Assembly: GCA_003019595.1 (NCBI GenBank)
Contig: NEXD01000001.1
Location: 43,698 to 107,697 of the forward strand
Source: Candidatus Marsarchaeota G1 archaeon BE_D
GTDB lineage: Archaea; Thermoproteota; Thermoprotei_A; Marsarchaeales; Marsarchaeaceae
Direction of reading: 5' to 3'
Length of the DNA: 64,000 nucleotides
Below are positions 1 through 7,774 of the stretch, piece after piece. The notes beneath the pieces are model-generated. The model saw only the letters and a list, made by a program, of their open reading frames with translations, ran no database searches and had not been told where the DNA came from. A program made the translations under genes and the position numbers. Position 1 is the stretch's first letter. Every line of letters starts with the position of its first letter.

Positions 1-102
1 TAATTGAACTAATGGTGAGGAACAGGCAGGACACGCTTCTTGTCTAAGTTTAGCCCCTTCCATTAGCATTCTCGCAATTTTTTTGCTTATTTGCGATGAC
101 AT
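1..102 (-). CDS. SSSCA1/autoantigen-p27-type zinc-ribbon protein (partial)
   Basis: This is a partial gene whose 3' end lies outside the window. Reading the minus strand from the ATG at 102 gives 34 uninterrupted codons. The fragment has a short basic helix (KKIARMLMEGAKL) followed by a CPAC zinc knuckle and SPL, which is the pattern of the small archaeal Sjogren/scleroderma autoantigen p27 family (helix, then CPxCxxPL). Molecular function in archaea is unknown; the zinc ribbon is expected from family knowledge. It is divergent from the UPF0147 gene. It was too short for the ORF track. Confidence 0.6.
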   Translation of the reverse strand, partial: MSSQISKKIARMLMEGAKLRQEACPACSSPLVQL

Positions 103-168
103 GACTAAACTTTCTAACCAAAAGTATATATTTCTATCTTATTCATAAAGAAGTGGAGGTCGGTAAGT
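103..168. promoter_or_regulatory. Divergent promoter with SD site for the UPF0147 gene
   Basis: The 66-nt gap holds a TATA-like AGTATATATT and, close to the plus-strand start, GGAGGT at about 155-160, a good Shine-Dalgarno sequence. This contrasts with most starts in the window, which look leaderless. Confidence 0.45.
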
Positions 169-438
169 ATGACTCTCAAAATGACTAATGAGGAAAAAAT
201 TAAACAAGCTTTAATAATACTACAGCAAATATCCGATGATAATACTATTCCAAGAAATATAAGAAAGACGGCCCAAGAAGCATCGAAAATACTGCAATCA
301 AAAAATCTTACAGCGGGCGTTAGAGCTGCAAACGCCATAAGTCTTGTTGACCAGATTTCCCAAGATCCTAATATGCCTCCCCATACTAGGGTTCAGTTAT
401 GGCAAGTGGTAAGCACATTAGAAACAGTTAAAGATTAA
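169..438 (+). CDS. UPF0147 family protein
   Basis: An 89-aa all-alpha protein of unknown role, conserved in archaea. It shows the family pattern of paired helices, with an N-terminal QISDDNTIPRNIRK repeat echoed later by QISQDPNMPPHTRV, so it looks like an internally duplicated helical hairpin. No catalytic motif is visible. The GGAGGT site about 9 nt upstream supports the ATG at 169, although the ATG at 181 is also possible. It ends 75 nt before the convergent thymidylate kinase gene. Confidence 0.8.
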   Translation: MTLKMTNEEKIKQALIILQQISDDNTIPRNIRKTAQEASKILQSKNLTAGVRAANAISLVDQISQDPNMPPHTRVQLWQVVSTLETVKD

Positions 439-513
439 CTTATTTTTTAATATCAGAAACATAAGGTAGAAGACGTTTAACTATTCTTTTTAAGTTGTTG
501 TAGCACATTTAGC

Positions 514-1101
514 TTATTTACAATTAATACCCAATTTTTTCTTAACAACATCAAAAATTTTTTTCGCTAATACTTCACTTTTTTCTGTTGCGTCAAATAC
601 AATCATATTGTATTTGTTGGCAAGATACAAATATAGCTTTCTTACTTTGTTTAAGTACGAAAGGTTTTCAAATTTATCAAATTGTTTTAATCGGCTTAAA
701 CCTATGGCAGGGTCTATATCAAGCAAAAACACTAGGTCTGGTTTGGGTGCAAAAGAATTAATAAATTCTATGTAGCTCAGCGGGACACCACAAGCACCTT
801 GGTAAGCAAGTGAAGAATAAAAATATCTATCTAAAATGTAAATAAAATTTTTTTCTGTCAAATTAATATCCTTCAAATGTAAAGCACGGTCTGCAGCAAA
901 AAGAAGGGCGTTGGATAGTGGAAGAGAAATTGAACCTTCTCTTAATATTTTTTGTTTTATCAACGTTCCTACTGGGCCATCAGTTGGTTCACTTGAAAGT
1001 TGAACTTTTAAACCCAAACTTTTTAAATTTTCTGAAAGTAACTTTCCTTGAGTAGTTTTACCAGAACCATCGATACCTTCAAATACGATTAATGTGGCCA
1101 T
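514..1101 (-). CDS. tmk: Thymidylate kinase (dTMP kinase)
   Basis: Phosphorylates dTMP to dTDP with ATP in the cytosol, the step after thymidylate synthase. The 195-aa length is normal. The P-loop GIDGSGKTT is at residues 9-17, the DRYFYSSLAYQG nucleotide-binding segment is near residue 92, and LDIDPAIGLSRL is near residue 127. It is divergent from the HD hydrolase gene, which acts on nucleotides in related families. A two-domain ThyX encoded at about 18 kb would supply its substrate. The 35-nt divergent spacer carries one TATA-like element usable in both directions. Confidence 0.92.
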   Translation of the reverse strand: MATLIVFEGIDGSGKTTQGKLLSENLKSLGLKVQLSSEPTDGPVGTLIKQKILREGSISLPLSNALLFAADRALHLKDINLTEKNFIYILDRYFYSSLAYQGACGVPLSYIEFINSFAPKPDLVFLLDIDPAIGLSRLKQFDKFENLSYLNKVRKLYLYLANKYNMIVFDATEKSEVLAKKIFDVVKKKLGINCK

Positions 1102-1136
1102 AACAAATTTTTAACTGTAATATATATTAATGTATT
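1102..1136. promoter_or_regulatory. Shared divergent TATA element, tmk / HD hydrolase
   Basis: The 35-nt spacer contains TAATATATATTA, which is nearly palindromic. It sits about 20 nt from the start codon on each side, so both genes are probably transcribed without a leader from one bidirectional TATA region. Confidence 0.4.
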
Positions 1137-2432
1137 GTGAACAAAAAATTTTATAGTGAAATTATGGACCCTATTCATGGATACATTTCATTTACTGAGA
1201 TTGAGAGAAAAATCATTGATACAGAAACTTTTCAAAGACTTCATCGTTTAAAACAGTTAGGAATGGCTTTCGTAGTTTATCCAGGAGGTATACACACTCG
1301 TTTTAGTCATTCGATTGGTGCCATGCATTTGGCAGGTTTATCTGCCCAAAAACTTATTGAAGATGGCATTTTAGGAGAGGACGCTTGGCAAATTGCCAGA
1401 CTAGGTGCGCTTCTACATGATATAGGACATGGTCCATTTTCGCACTCTTCTGAAAACACACTAAAAAAGAAAACGGGATTAACACATGAGGATATGACAA
1501 GCAAATTAATTTTAGAAACTGAAATAGGCGACAAATTGGAAGAAGAAGGTTACGATAAAAACTTGATGTCTAAATTAGCAATTGGTCAAGCAGATTATAA
1601 AGGCAGCAAAGTTATTAGTAAAATTATAGCTGGTCAAGTCGACGTTGACAAACTAGATTTTTTAAATAGAGACGCTCATTTTACTGGCGTTCCTTACGGA
1701 AAGGTCGATCACCGAAGATTAATAGAAGGGCTTCAAGTTTATTCAAATGATTTAGTAATAAACTATAACGCTTTGTATGCACTAGAACAGTTTATCATAG
1801 CGCGCTATGAAATGTTTAAAGCGGTTTATTATCATCGCACAGTAAGAGCGGCAGAAACTATGTTTGACAAAATTTTAGGCTCTTTTTCAGATGAATTAGG
1901 AATAAGTGATAAAATTTCGTCGCAAGAATACCTTGGATTAGATGATGGTTATGTTTGGAGCAAATTACGACAACTGTGCAAAACGGAATTTAAAGAAAAA
2001 GAAAAAAAGAAATCTCAGCAACTGTTTAATATGTTGCAGAAAAGAGAACTCTTAAAAAGCTGTTATGAAATTTTGCGCCATGAAACGGACCCGTCTGGAA
2101 GGATCATGGAAAATGAAAAAGTTGTTTTCGCGATTATTGAAAGCATAGCGACTGAGGCTGGGGTAGATGTCGAAGATGTTTTTATTGATTCACCAGCATT
2201 GCCAACAATACCATTGGGCACCTTTGGCGATAAAACTTTTGATGTTAAAATATTTGATGAAAAAAACAAAAAATTGTTAAGTCTAGCAAAAATTTCACCA
2301 ATTGGTGAAGCATTAACCCGTTATATGGAAGTAATAAGGGTGTACACTCTGCCTAAACACAGAGAAGCTGTTTCGTTAGCCGCGACAAAAGTTTTCAAAC
2401 GAGAATTTCTTTCTGAAAAGGTGTCGTATTAA
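1137..2432 (+). CDS. HD-domain phosphohydrolase (SAMHD1/dGTPase-like)
   Basis: A 431-aa member of the HD superfamily resembling deoxynucleoside-triphosphate triphosphohydrolases. The metal-binding set is visible: HTRFSHSIG (about 53-61), LLHDIGHGPFSH with the HD pair at 94-95, and a distal D in DKLDFLNRD near 177. Start is GTG at 1137, directly after a TATA-like stretch. A helicase gene begins 21 nt downstream on the same strand, so the two are likely co-transcribed. Substrate (dNTPs or another nucleotide) cannot be read from sequence. Confidence 0.82.
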   Translation: MNKKFYSEIMDPIHGYISFTEIERKIIDTETFQRLHRLKQLGMAFVVYPGGIHTRFSHSIGAMHLAGLSAQKLIEDGILGEDAWQIARLGALLHDIGHGPFSHSSENTLKKKTGLTHEDMTSKLILETEIGDKLEEEGYDKNLMSKLAIGQADYKGSKVISKIIAGQVDVDKLDFLNRDAHFTGVPYGKVDHRRLIEGLQVYSNDLVINYNALYALEQFIIARYEMFKAVYYHRTVRAAETMFDKILGSFSDELGISDKISSQEYLGLDDGYVWSKLRQLCKTEFKEKEKKKSQQLFNMLQKRELLKSCYEILRHETDPSGRIMENEKVVFAIIESIATEAGVDVEDVFIDSPALPTIPLGTFGDKTFDVKIFDEKNKKLLSLAKISPIGEALTRYMEVIRVYTLPKHREAVSLAATKVFKREFLSEKVSY

Positions 2433-2453
2433 GTTTTTATAAATAATAACTAC

Positions 2454-4130
2454 GTGGAACAAACGGAACAATTATTAAAAGAGGCGCTATCGACCTTTGC
2501 GTATTTTCCTACTGAAATACAAAAAAGAATTCTAGAGATAATTTTTTTGACGCAAAAACGAAAGATTTTTTCACTCATAGAAGCGGCGAATGGTTTAGGA
2601 AAAACGACTTGTATTGCCGTAGCTGCAAAAGTACTAAGCGATCATGGTATTAAGTCAGCGATCTTTTGTTCCACTTACTCACAGATTGCAAGAGTGATCT
2701 CAGAAATAAGAAAGTTAGCCGAAAAACAAAAAGTGATTACAATAGGTAGTAGAAGCGCATTTTGTTGTGCTGATGGTATTAGCCAACCAAAAGCGATATG
2801 CACAATCAGCAAACTAAGGGGAACTTGTGTTTTTGGAAAACCAACGATGGATCATTCAAAATGGCTTCTTACCAAAGAAGAAGCAATAGAATACTACGCC
2901 TCAAAAGGAGTTTGCGCATACGAAGCTAGTTGGAAAAGTATTAAAGAAGCAGATATTATCGTTTGCCCCCAAGCTTATCTATTATATGAAGAACCTTGGT
3001 TCAAAATTTCTCAATATTTACCACGAAGTTTTGTGTTTGTCGATGAGTGTCATAATTTGATTAACAAAGGTGTAAATTGTTTTTCTTTTGAATTAAGATT
3101 TACTTCAAAAGTTGGTATCGTCTTTGAAAGAATTTTAAGAAGTAAAAGAATTTGGTCAAAAAAAGCATTACTAGAAAAGTTCACGAAAATTTGTGACCCC
3201 TTTTCAGCGTTTGAGAAAGAGGCAGAAGAACAAATAATTATGAAAAATGTAAAGTATTTAAACGCTCTTGTTGAAGACTACGAAAAAATAAAGTTGCTAT
3301 CAAATGAATTTTATGAAAAATTATATATAAGAAATAACATTTGTGAAGGTTTTGTTGGAATACCTGAAGATAAACTTTCAGATAGATTCGTTTTCTTTGA
3401 ATCGGGAATATTCGTATCTGCAACACCAGGTTCTCTAGAAGCATACGAAGTAATCGTGAGAAATCGCCCCCTTTTTGTAGAAATTTTGCCAAGTCCTTAT
3501 ACAAAAAAAGATCTTAGCGTTCTATTAATCGATGATTTCACAACTCGATATATAGAAAGAAAGGATAAAGACTATTACGAAGTTGCTAATAGAGTTGAGA
3601 AGATTTTTGCAGCATCGCCAGGAAGAAATATAGCAGTATATTTTCCTTCATACGAGTATCTATATAAGACTCTTGATGAGCTTTTGATGATTGATCCTTA
3701 TTGGCGCTTAACTAATGATCAAACTACCTACATTCTTCTAAAAGATCAAGTAAGACTAATTTTTGACGTGCAAGGAGGTAAAAGCGCTGAAGGGCACGAA
3801 TATACAGGAGGTGTGGATATAGTATTGGTTGTGGGTTTGGGTTTACCCTTTCCTAAGCCTTTCTTAACAAAACGCGTAAATAAATACAGACGATTTTACC
3901 ACAAAAATAGCGAGATACCAGCTTATATAAGTTGGAGCGTTCAAAAAGCTGTCCAGGCAGTAGGTAGGTCTGTCCGCGGACCAAATGACAGAGGAATTGG
4001 CTTACTTATGGATAAAAGATTTTGTAGAAGAGATGTCATTCAAACCATGCCAAAGTGGTTTAGAAAATGTATTGTGAAAAGAGTTGATTTTAATAATGCT
4101 TTAGAATATGTTAGAAGGTTTTGGTTATAA
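2454..4130 (+). CDS. XPD/DinG-like Fe-S superfamily 2 DNA helicase
   Basis: A 558-aa 5'-to-3' helicase-type protein. Walker A (AANGLGKTT, about 44-52) is followed by several Cys residues (104/105, 116, 125, 154, 171) in the position of the XPD Fe-S domain, then the DEAH-box variant VDECHNL (about 196-202) and the C-terminal motif VI QAVGRSVRGPNDRG. The family unwinds DNA and needs the 4Fe-4S cluster. It starts with GTG at 2454. It is coupled to the next gene by a TAATG overlap. Whether it is the repair XPD or a divergent paralogue is not decided here. Confidence 0.82.
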   Translation: MEQTEQLLKEALSTFAYFPTEIQKRILEIIFLTQKRKIFSLIEAANGLGKTTCIAVAAKVLSDHGIKSAIFCSTYSQIARVISEIRKLAEKQKVITIGSRSAFCCADGISQPKAICTISKLRGTCVFGKPTMDHSKWLLTKEEAIEYYASKGVCAYEASWKSIKEADIIVCPQAYLLYEEPWFKISQYLPRSFVFVDECHNLINKGVNCFSFELRFTSKVGIVFERILRSKRIWSKKALLEKFTKICDPFSAFEKEAEEQIIMKNVKYLNALVEDYEKIKLLSNEFYEKLYIRNNICEGFVGIPEDKLSDRFVFFESGIFVSATPGSLEAYEVIVRNRPLFVEILPSPYTKKDLSVLLIDDFTTRYIERKDKDYYEVANRVEKIFAASPGRNIAVYFPSYEYLYKTLDELLMIDPYWRLTNDQTTYILLKDQVRLIFDVQGGKSAEGHEYTGGVDIVLVVGLGLPFPKPFLTKRVNKYRRFYHKNSEIPAYISWSVQKAVQAVGRSVRGPNDRGIGLLMDKRFCRRDVIQTMPKWFRKCIVKRVDFNNALEYVRRFWL

Positions 4131-4798
4131 TGCAAGATTTTAACATGCTTGACCCATTTAGGCAATTGCACTTTGGATCAATAGATTCAGGGAAAATTTG
4201 TCTTGTTTATGGTAGTAAATCTTCAGGAAAAACTCTTTTTGCGTTATTAGCATCTTTACTCTTTTCTCTAAAGGGTCAAAGAGTATTGTTTTTATCAGGA
4301 ACTAGACAAATACCTATTTTCAAGTTTTTCCAATTAGTAAAAGCGTACCGCATAAAATTCGAAAACTTATGTAACATTTTTTTTATTAGATTTGCTTCAG
4401 ACACAAACGAAGCGCAAGTATTGCGTTTTGTAAAAGAAATGAAACCGAGCCTTTTGGTGTACGATAATTTTACAGATTTGTATATAAACTTTCTTTCAAA
4501 ATATCCAAAATTGGCAATTCATTATAGGCGCATGCTTATAAATTTTCTTGCTGAAATAAGGCATCTAATCTTTTATGAAGATATTTCAGTTATACTTACA
4601 CTTGGTGTTTCAGAGAATTATAGCAAAAAATCAATTGGTTATAATCCATTTAATTATTTTTCCGACTATCAACTATTATTAACTCGTTTAAGTCAGAAGA
4701 AACACCTCTATTTGGCTCGTCTTCCAGTAATGGAAAAAGAAGAGAGACGCTTTTATGTAATAAATGAAAAAGGTTTTAAGGTGAAAAGAGCTGAATGA
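4130..4798 (+). CDS. RecA-like ATPase (RadB/KaiC-like paralogue)
   Basis: A 222-aa RecA-fold ATPase. Walker A is GSKSSGKT (residues 28-35 from the ATG at 4130), and a hydrophobic beta strand ending LLVYDNF near 107 is in the Walker B position. It resembles the short RadA paralogues of archaea but lacks the N-terminal DNA-binding domain of RadA. The track start (TTG 4121) is less likely than the ATG that overlaps the helicase stop codon as TAATG. That overlap suggests translational coupling and a shared DNA-processing role. Confidence 0.65.
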   Translation: MQDFNMLDPFRQLHFGSIDSGKICLVYGSKSSGKTLFALLASLLFSLKGQRVLFLSGTRQIPIFKFFQLVKAYRIKFENLCNIFFIRFASDTNEAQVLRFVKEMKPSLLVYDNFTDLYINFLSKYPKLAIHYRRMLINFLAEIRHLIFYEDISVILTLGVSENYSKKSIGYNPFNYFSDYQLLLTRLSQKKHLYLARLPVMEKEERRFYVINEKGFKVKRAE

Positions 4799-5342
4799 AC
4801 TTGTTGTTATCGTTTTTACGCTTTACTATTTACTTCCTGCAATGGTGGCTAATGCGACTCCTGTTCTTATAAAAAAAGGACACCCTCTAGACTCAGGTAA
4901 AACTTTATCAGATGGCTTTAGATTATTCGGAGATGGAAAGACATTCGAGGGGTTTTTTGCAGGAAGCACGGCGGGTATTATCATTAGTGTACTTGAAGCT
5001 TTTTTGGCAACTAAAAGAATTGAAACATTAGTAATTGATAGTAGTCTGTCTATAGGTGCTTTGCTCGGCGATCTAGCTGGTGCTTTTATAAAAAGACGCT
5101 TGGGTTTCCCAAGGGGATCTCCAGCTCCTCTTTTAGATCAACTTGACTTTGTCTTGGGAGGGTATTTCTTGTCGAGTCTCATTAGTGTATTTTTGAATGG
5201 TAATTTTGAGGTTTTTGGCGATTTATTACCAGCTAGCTTGCAATTACAAATTGTGACTACATCTTTGTATATTATTCCAATTATTCATTTGTTAACGAAT
5301 AGAATAGCGTATCGGCTTAAATTAAAAGGTTTCCCTTGGTAA
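4791..5342 (+). CDS. carS: CDP-archaeol synthase
   Basis: Transfers CMP from CTP to the unsaturated diether phosphate in archaeal membrane lipid synthesis. Family motifs are PAMVANATPVL, HPLDSGK, DGFRLFGDGKTFEG and LGDLAGAFIKRR. The protein has several membrane helices. The track start (ATG 4842) removes most of the first transmembrane helix. In the same frame the sequence ELVVIVFTLYYLLPAMVANA is open back to 4785, and the only nearby start candidate is CTG at 4791, overlapping the upstream TGA. I therefore prefer a CTG start. It overlaps the convergent PUA gene by 21 nt. Confidence 0.82.
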   Translation: MNELVVIVFTLYYLLPAMVANATPVLIKKGHPLDSGKTLSDGFRLFGDGKTFEGFFAGSTAGIIISVLEAFLATKRIETLVIDSSLSIGALLGDLAGAFIKRRLGFPRGSPAPLLDQLDFVLGGYFLSSLISVFLNGNFEVFGDLLPASLQLQIVTTSLYIIPIIHLLTNRIAYRLKLKGFPW

Positions 5343-5825
5343 AATTGAATTTTCAGATAAACGTTTAAATAATTTATCATTTTTATAGTGAAGATTAATA
5401 ACAACTTTTCCTTTTCTTTTCTTAAAATTGTCTCTCCAATCAGAATGAAAAATTCCTACGGCAATAGTTTGCTTTTCGGGTGATTTGACTAAAACCGAAT
5501 TTATCACACCTTCTTTTAGAAACGTTATACCAGGCGCCATTACATCTGCGCCATTCAAGATTTTTTCAACTGCTCCTTTATCAACTTCAATAATTGAGCA
5601 TAAACTTTCGTATTTCGATGCAACTGTTAGAAAGGGAACTACATTATTTGAAACTCTGACTATTATTGGAATTTTCTTGTCTAATAACAACACTGAAACT
5701 TCTTTGTCTATTTTAGCAATCCACAATGTATTACTTTTTTTATTAAAATTAAGTGGTTCTAAATAAACATTTAATCCTTCTATTTCACGCTTACTTGCTT
5801 GATGCAGTATGAGATTCAATTTCAA
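5322..5825 (-). CDS. PUA-domain RNA-binding protein (MCT-1/Tma20-like)
   Basis: A 167-aa protein with a C-terminal PUA domain recognised by VDKGAVEKILNGADVMAPGI (about 82-101) and the following strand-rich segment. The archaeal family resembles eukaryotic MCTS1/Tma20 and is thought to act in translation; the archaeal function is not established. Its 3' end overlaps carS by 21 nt on the other strand, so the two transcripts are convergent. Confidence 0.7.
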   Translation of the reverse strand: MKLNLILHQASKREIEGLNVYLEPLNFNKKSNTLWIAKIDKEVSVLLLDKKIPIIVRVSNNVVPFLTVASKYESLCSIIEVDKGAVEKILNGADVMAPGITFLKEGVINSVLVKSPEKQTIAVGIFHSDWRDNFKKRKGKVVINLHYKNDKLFKRLSENSILPRETF

Positions 5826-5985
5826 ATAAATTTTACTTGGTCATATAATTGTCTTACTGATTTCTTAAACATTCAATATTGTGTACTTAAATGATGGGTT
5901 TTTTGACTTTCGCTAGTTCAAATTGTCGATTTATTCTTAAGACGTTTATCTGAAACCTTAAATTCTTTTTCAAAAATTCTAAAAT

Positions 5986-6555
5986 ATGCTAAATAGGTTT
6001 AAGCATGCATTTAACGCTCTGTTAACAAAAACTGTAAGCGTTTTCGCGAGGCTCGGTCTTACACCCAATTCTTTAACGATTATTGGATTTTTGCTTGCGC
6101 TTGTTTCTGCCTTTTTAATATTTCAAAAGCTGTATTATTTAGCAGCAATAATTTTCCTATTTAGCGCCCTTTTTGACGCGCTAGACGGCGCATTGGCACG
6201 ATTAACAAACAGAGTTTCGAGATTTGGAGGAGTTTTGGACTCTGTTATAGATCGTTACGTTGATTCTATTCTTATTCTTTCAATTTGGTGGAACACTCAT
6301 GTGCCGTTTTTAATTGCCTCACTGGCTTTAGTTGGTTCTTTGCTTACTAGTTATACAAGGGCTAGATTAGAATTGGAACAAATAGGTTCTTTAGCTAGCA
6401 TTGGAATAGTTGAAAGACCTGAGCGAATTTTATTGCTTTTTATCGCGCTTTTATTTATTAGTTATGCAACATATATTTTTTTCATCTTAGCGATACTTTC
6501 GAACATTACAGTAATTCAAAGACTTAACTATGGACGAAAAAAACTTTCAAAGTAA
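5986..6555 (+). CDS. CDP-alcohol phosphatidyltransferase (probable archaetidylinositol phosphate synthase)
   Basis: A 189-aa integral membrane enzyme attaching a polar head group to CDP-archaeol. The family signature DGx2ARx8Gx3Dx3D is present as DALDGALARLTNRVSRFGGVLDSVIDRYVD (about 65-94, quoted in parts: DGALAR, GGVLD, DRYVD). About six membrane helices are visible. The inositol-phosphate assignment is an inference from similarity to archaeal members; other alcohol acceptors are possible. It lies close to carS, the enzyme making its CDP-archaeol substrate. Confidence 0.75.
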   Translation: MLNRFKHAFNALLTKTVSVFARLGLTPNSLTIIGFLLALVSAFLIFQKLYYLAAIIFLFSALFDALDGALARLTNRVSRFGGVLDSVIDRYVDSILILSIWWNTHVPFLIASLALVGSLLTSYTRARLELEQIGSLASIGIVERPERILLLFIALLFISYATYIFFILAILSNITVIQRLNYGRKKLSK

Positions 6556-6560
6556 CTAAT

Positions 6561-6842
6561 CTAATAAAATTCTTTTTTTCTTTCTTCTTTAGCTCTTTGG
6601 CTGCGAAGACCCATATATACGGCACATTTCACACAATAACTTTTTGTAACAACCGATTTAAGGATTATAGTTCCCTTTTTAGCAAGTTCTTTTGCAAGTT
6701 GAGGATCGACAGGGCTAACTGTTTTGGTAACTCGAATTGCCTTGTCTCTTGGCACCCATGCACCACAGCTGTCGCATTGTATTAATTCAGCATGTCCCTT
6801 AGCTCCCTTTGCTCTACCACGATTTCTCCTTTTTTTAGGCAA
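6561..6842 (-). CDS. rps26e: 30S ribosomal protein S26e
   Basis: A 93-aa small-subunit ribosomal protein. It has the basic N-terminus MPKKRRNRGRAKG, a C-x2-C pair in IQCDSCGAWVPRDKA and a second pair in SYCVKCAVYMG, forming the zinc site. Start is TTG at 6842, with TTTAAAATAT about 20 nt upstream. S26e is typical of TACK archaea and eukaryotes and is missing from most euryarchaea, which makes this gene useful for placing the organism. Confidence 0.93.
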   Translation of the reverse strand: MPKKRRNRGRAKGAKGHAELIQCDSCGAWVPRDKAIRVTKTVSPVDPQLAKELAKKGTIILKSVVTKSYCVKCAVYMGLRSQRAKEERKKEFY

Positions 6843-7317
6843 TTCAATCCCATATTTTAAACTTGGGGGGAATAATAAGTGTGGTGATATAGTGAACTGC
6901 TACGTTGGGCATCAAAAACCTGCAATCAAGCATAAGACTTCATCATCACACCATCGACTTTTTGAAATAAAGAAAAATGCAACTCCTGAAGTACAAACGA
7001 TGACAAATATCACTGGGTATTTCTAAACTTACACTGTTAAAGGCGAATCGCAACAACTAATAAAATTTTCTTTACAATTTTTCTGCACGATTTTGGATTT
7101 TCTAGAATCTATATAACATTATTGAGAAAACCGCGGTGATTACCTCAATTGTTTTAATCCATGTTCGTATTTATTTCATTTTATATGGTTTTGAATCCTT
7201 TATAAAAAGCTGAAATTTTTATTGGCCTTAGAATAAAAGGCATGTAGCACACATCCGAATTTAGCAGGATTTAAATAAGTGTTTACTTCCTATTGGCAAC
7301 GCATAGGGTGTTAAAAA
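6843..7317. other. Intergenic region, no gene recognised
   Basis: 475 nt between divergent S26e and the acidic small ORF. The left end holds the S26e promoter (TTTAAAATAT). Near the right end are TTTAAATA (about 7270) and a GGGTG that may be the ribosome binding site of the next ORF. The track ORF 6724-7026 is mostly antisense to S26e and has no protein-like features. Confidence 0.4.
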
Positions 7318-7458
7318 ATGAGTGAAGAGGAAGAGGAAATAGAAGAGGAAGAATTTGAGGAAGAAGATTTTGAGGAAGACCTTGATGTAGAAGATGAGTT
7401 TTTAGAGGAAGATCTTGAAGAATTTCCAGAGGAAGAGGAAATAGAAGAGGAAGAGTAG
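7318..7458 (+). CDS. Small hyper-acidic protein (46 aa, Glu/Asp-rich)
   Basis: Not in the ORF track. ATG at 7318 opens a 46-codon frame of which about 40 residues are Glu, Asp or hydrophobic (EEEEIEEEEFEEEDFEED and similar). No domain is recognised. It precedes a zinc-ribbon transcription-type protein by about 40 nt on the same strand, and that protein itself ends in an acidic tail. A role in the transcription or translation apparatus is conceivable but unproven. An acidic RNA polymerase-associated polypeptide would be one guess. Confidence 0.5.
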   Translation: MSEEEEEIEEEEFEEEDFEEDLDVEDEFLEEDLEEFPEEEEIEEEE

Positions 7459-7500
7459 GTCTTTTATTCATGATGAAATATTTTATTAGGTAGATTTATT

Positions 7501-7758
7501 GTGCAATATTGCCCTAAATGTGGTGGAGTAATGATACGCAAACGAGAAAAGAAAAAATTAGTACTCGAATGTGTAAAATGTGGTGCCACAGCGCCGTATA
7601 CTTCTAGTAAAATAGAAGAAAAAGTCACTCCTGTAAAAAAATCTATTGACGTGGTCATCGAAACACAAGAAGAAGACGAAAAGCTTCAACAAGAATTACG
7701 TGAGGCTTTTTTAGAATCGTATGACATGGTTTCAGAAGAGGAAGAAGGAGAAGAATAA
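7501..7758 (+). CDS. TFS/RPB9-like protein with only the N-terminal zinc ribbon
   Basis: An 85-aa protein starting at GTG 7501. The N-terminus YCPKCGGVMIRKREKKKLVLECVKCG is the first zinc ribbon of RNA polymerase subunit M/TFS proteins. The second, TFIIS-type catalytic ribbon is absent and is replaced by an acidic helical tail ending EEEEGEE. A full two-ribbon TFS is encoded at 29.5 kb, so this is a truncated-type paralogue. It probably could not stimulate transcript cleavage and may bind polymerase or another partner. ABCE1 follows 16 nt later. Confidence 0.65.
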   Translation: MQYCPKCGGVMIRKREKKKLVLECVKCGATAPYTSSKIEEKVTPVKKSIDVVIETQEEDEKLQQELREAFLESYDMVSEEEEGEE

Positions 7759-7774
7759 TTGGTGACATACAAAG

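Noticed and set aside
5886-5956. Possible C/D box RNA (ATGATGG ... CTGA)
   Set aside because: C box is imperfect and no D'/C' pair is convincing.
6724-7026. Plus-strand ORF of 100 aa
   Set aside because: First part is antisense to S26e; no protein-like features in the rest.
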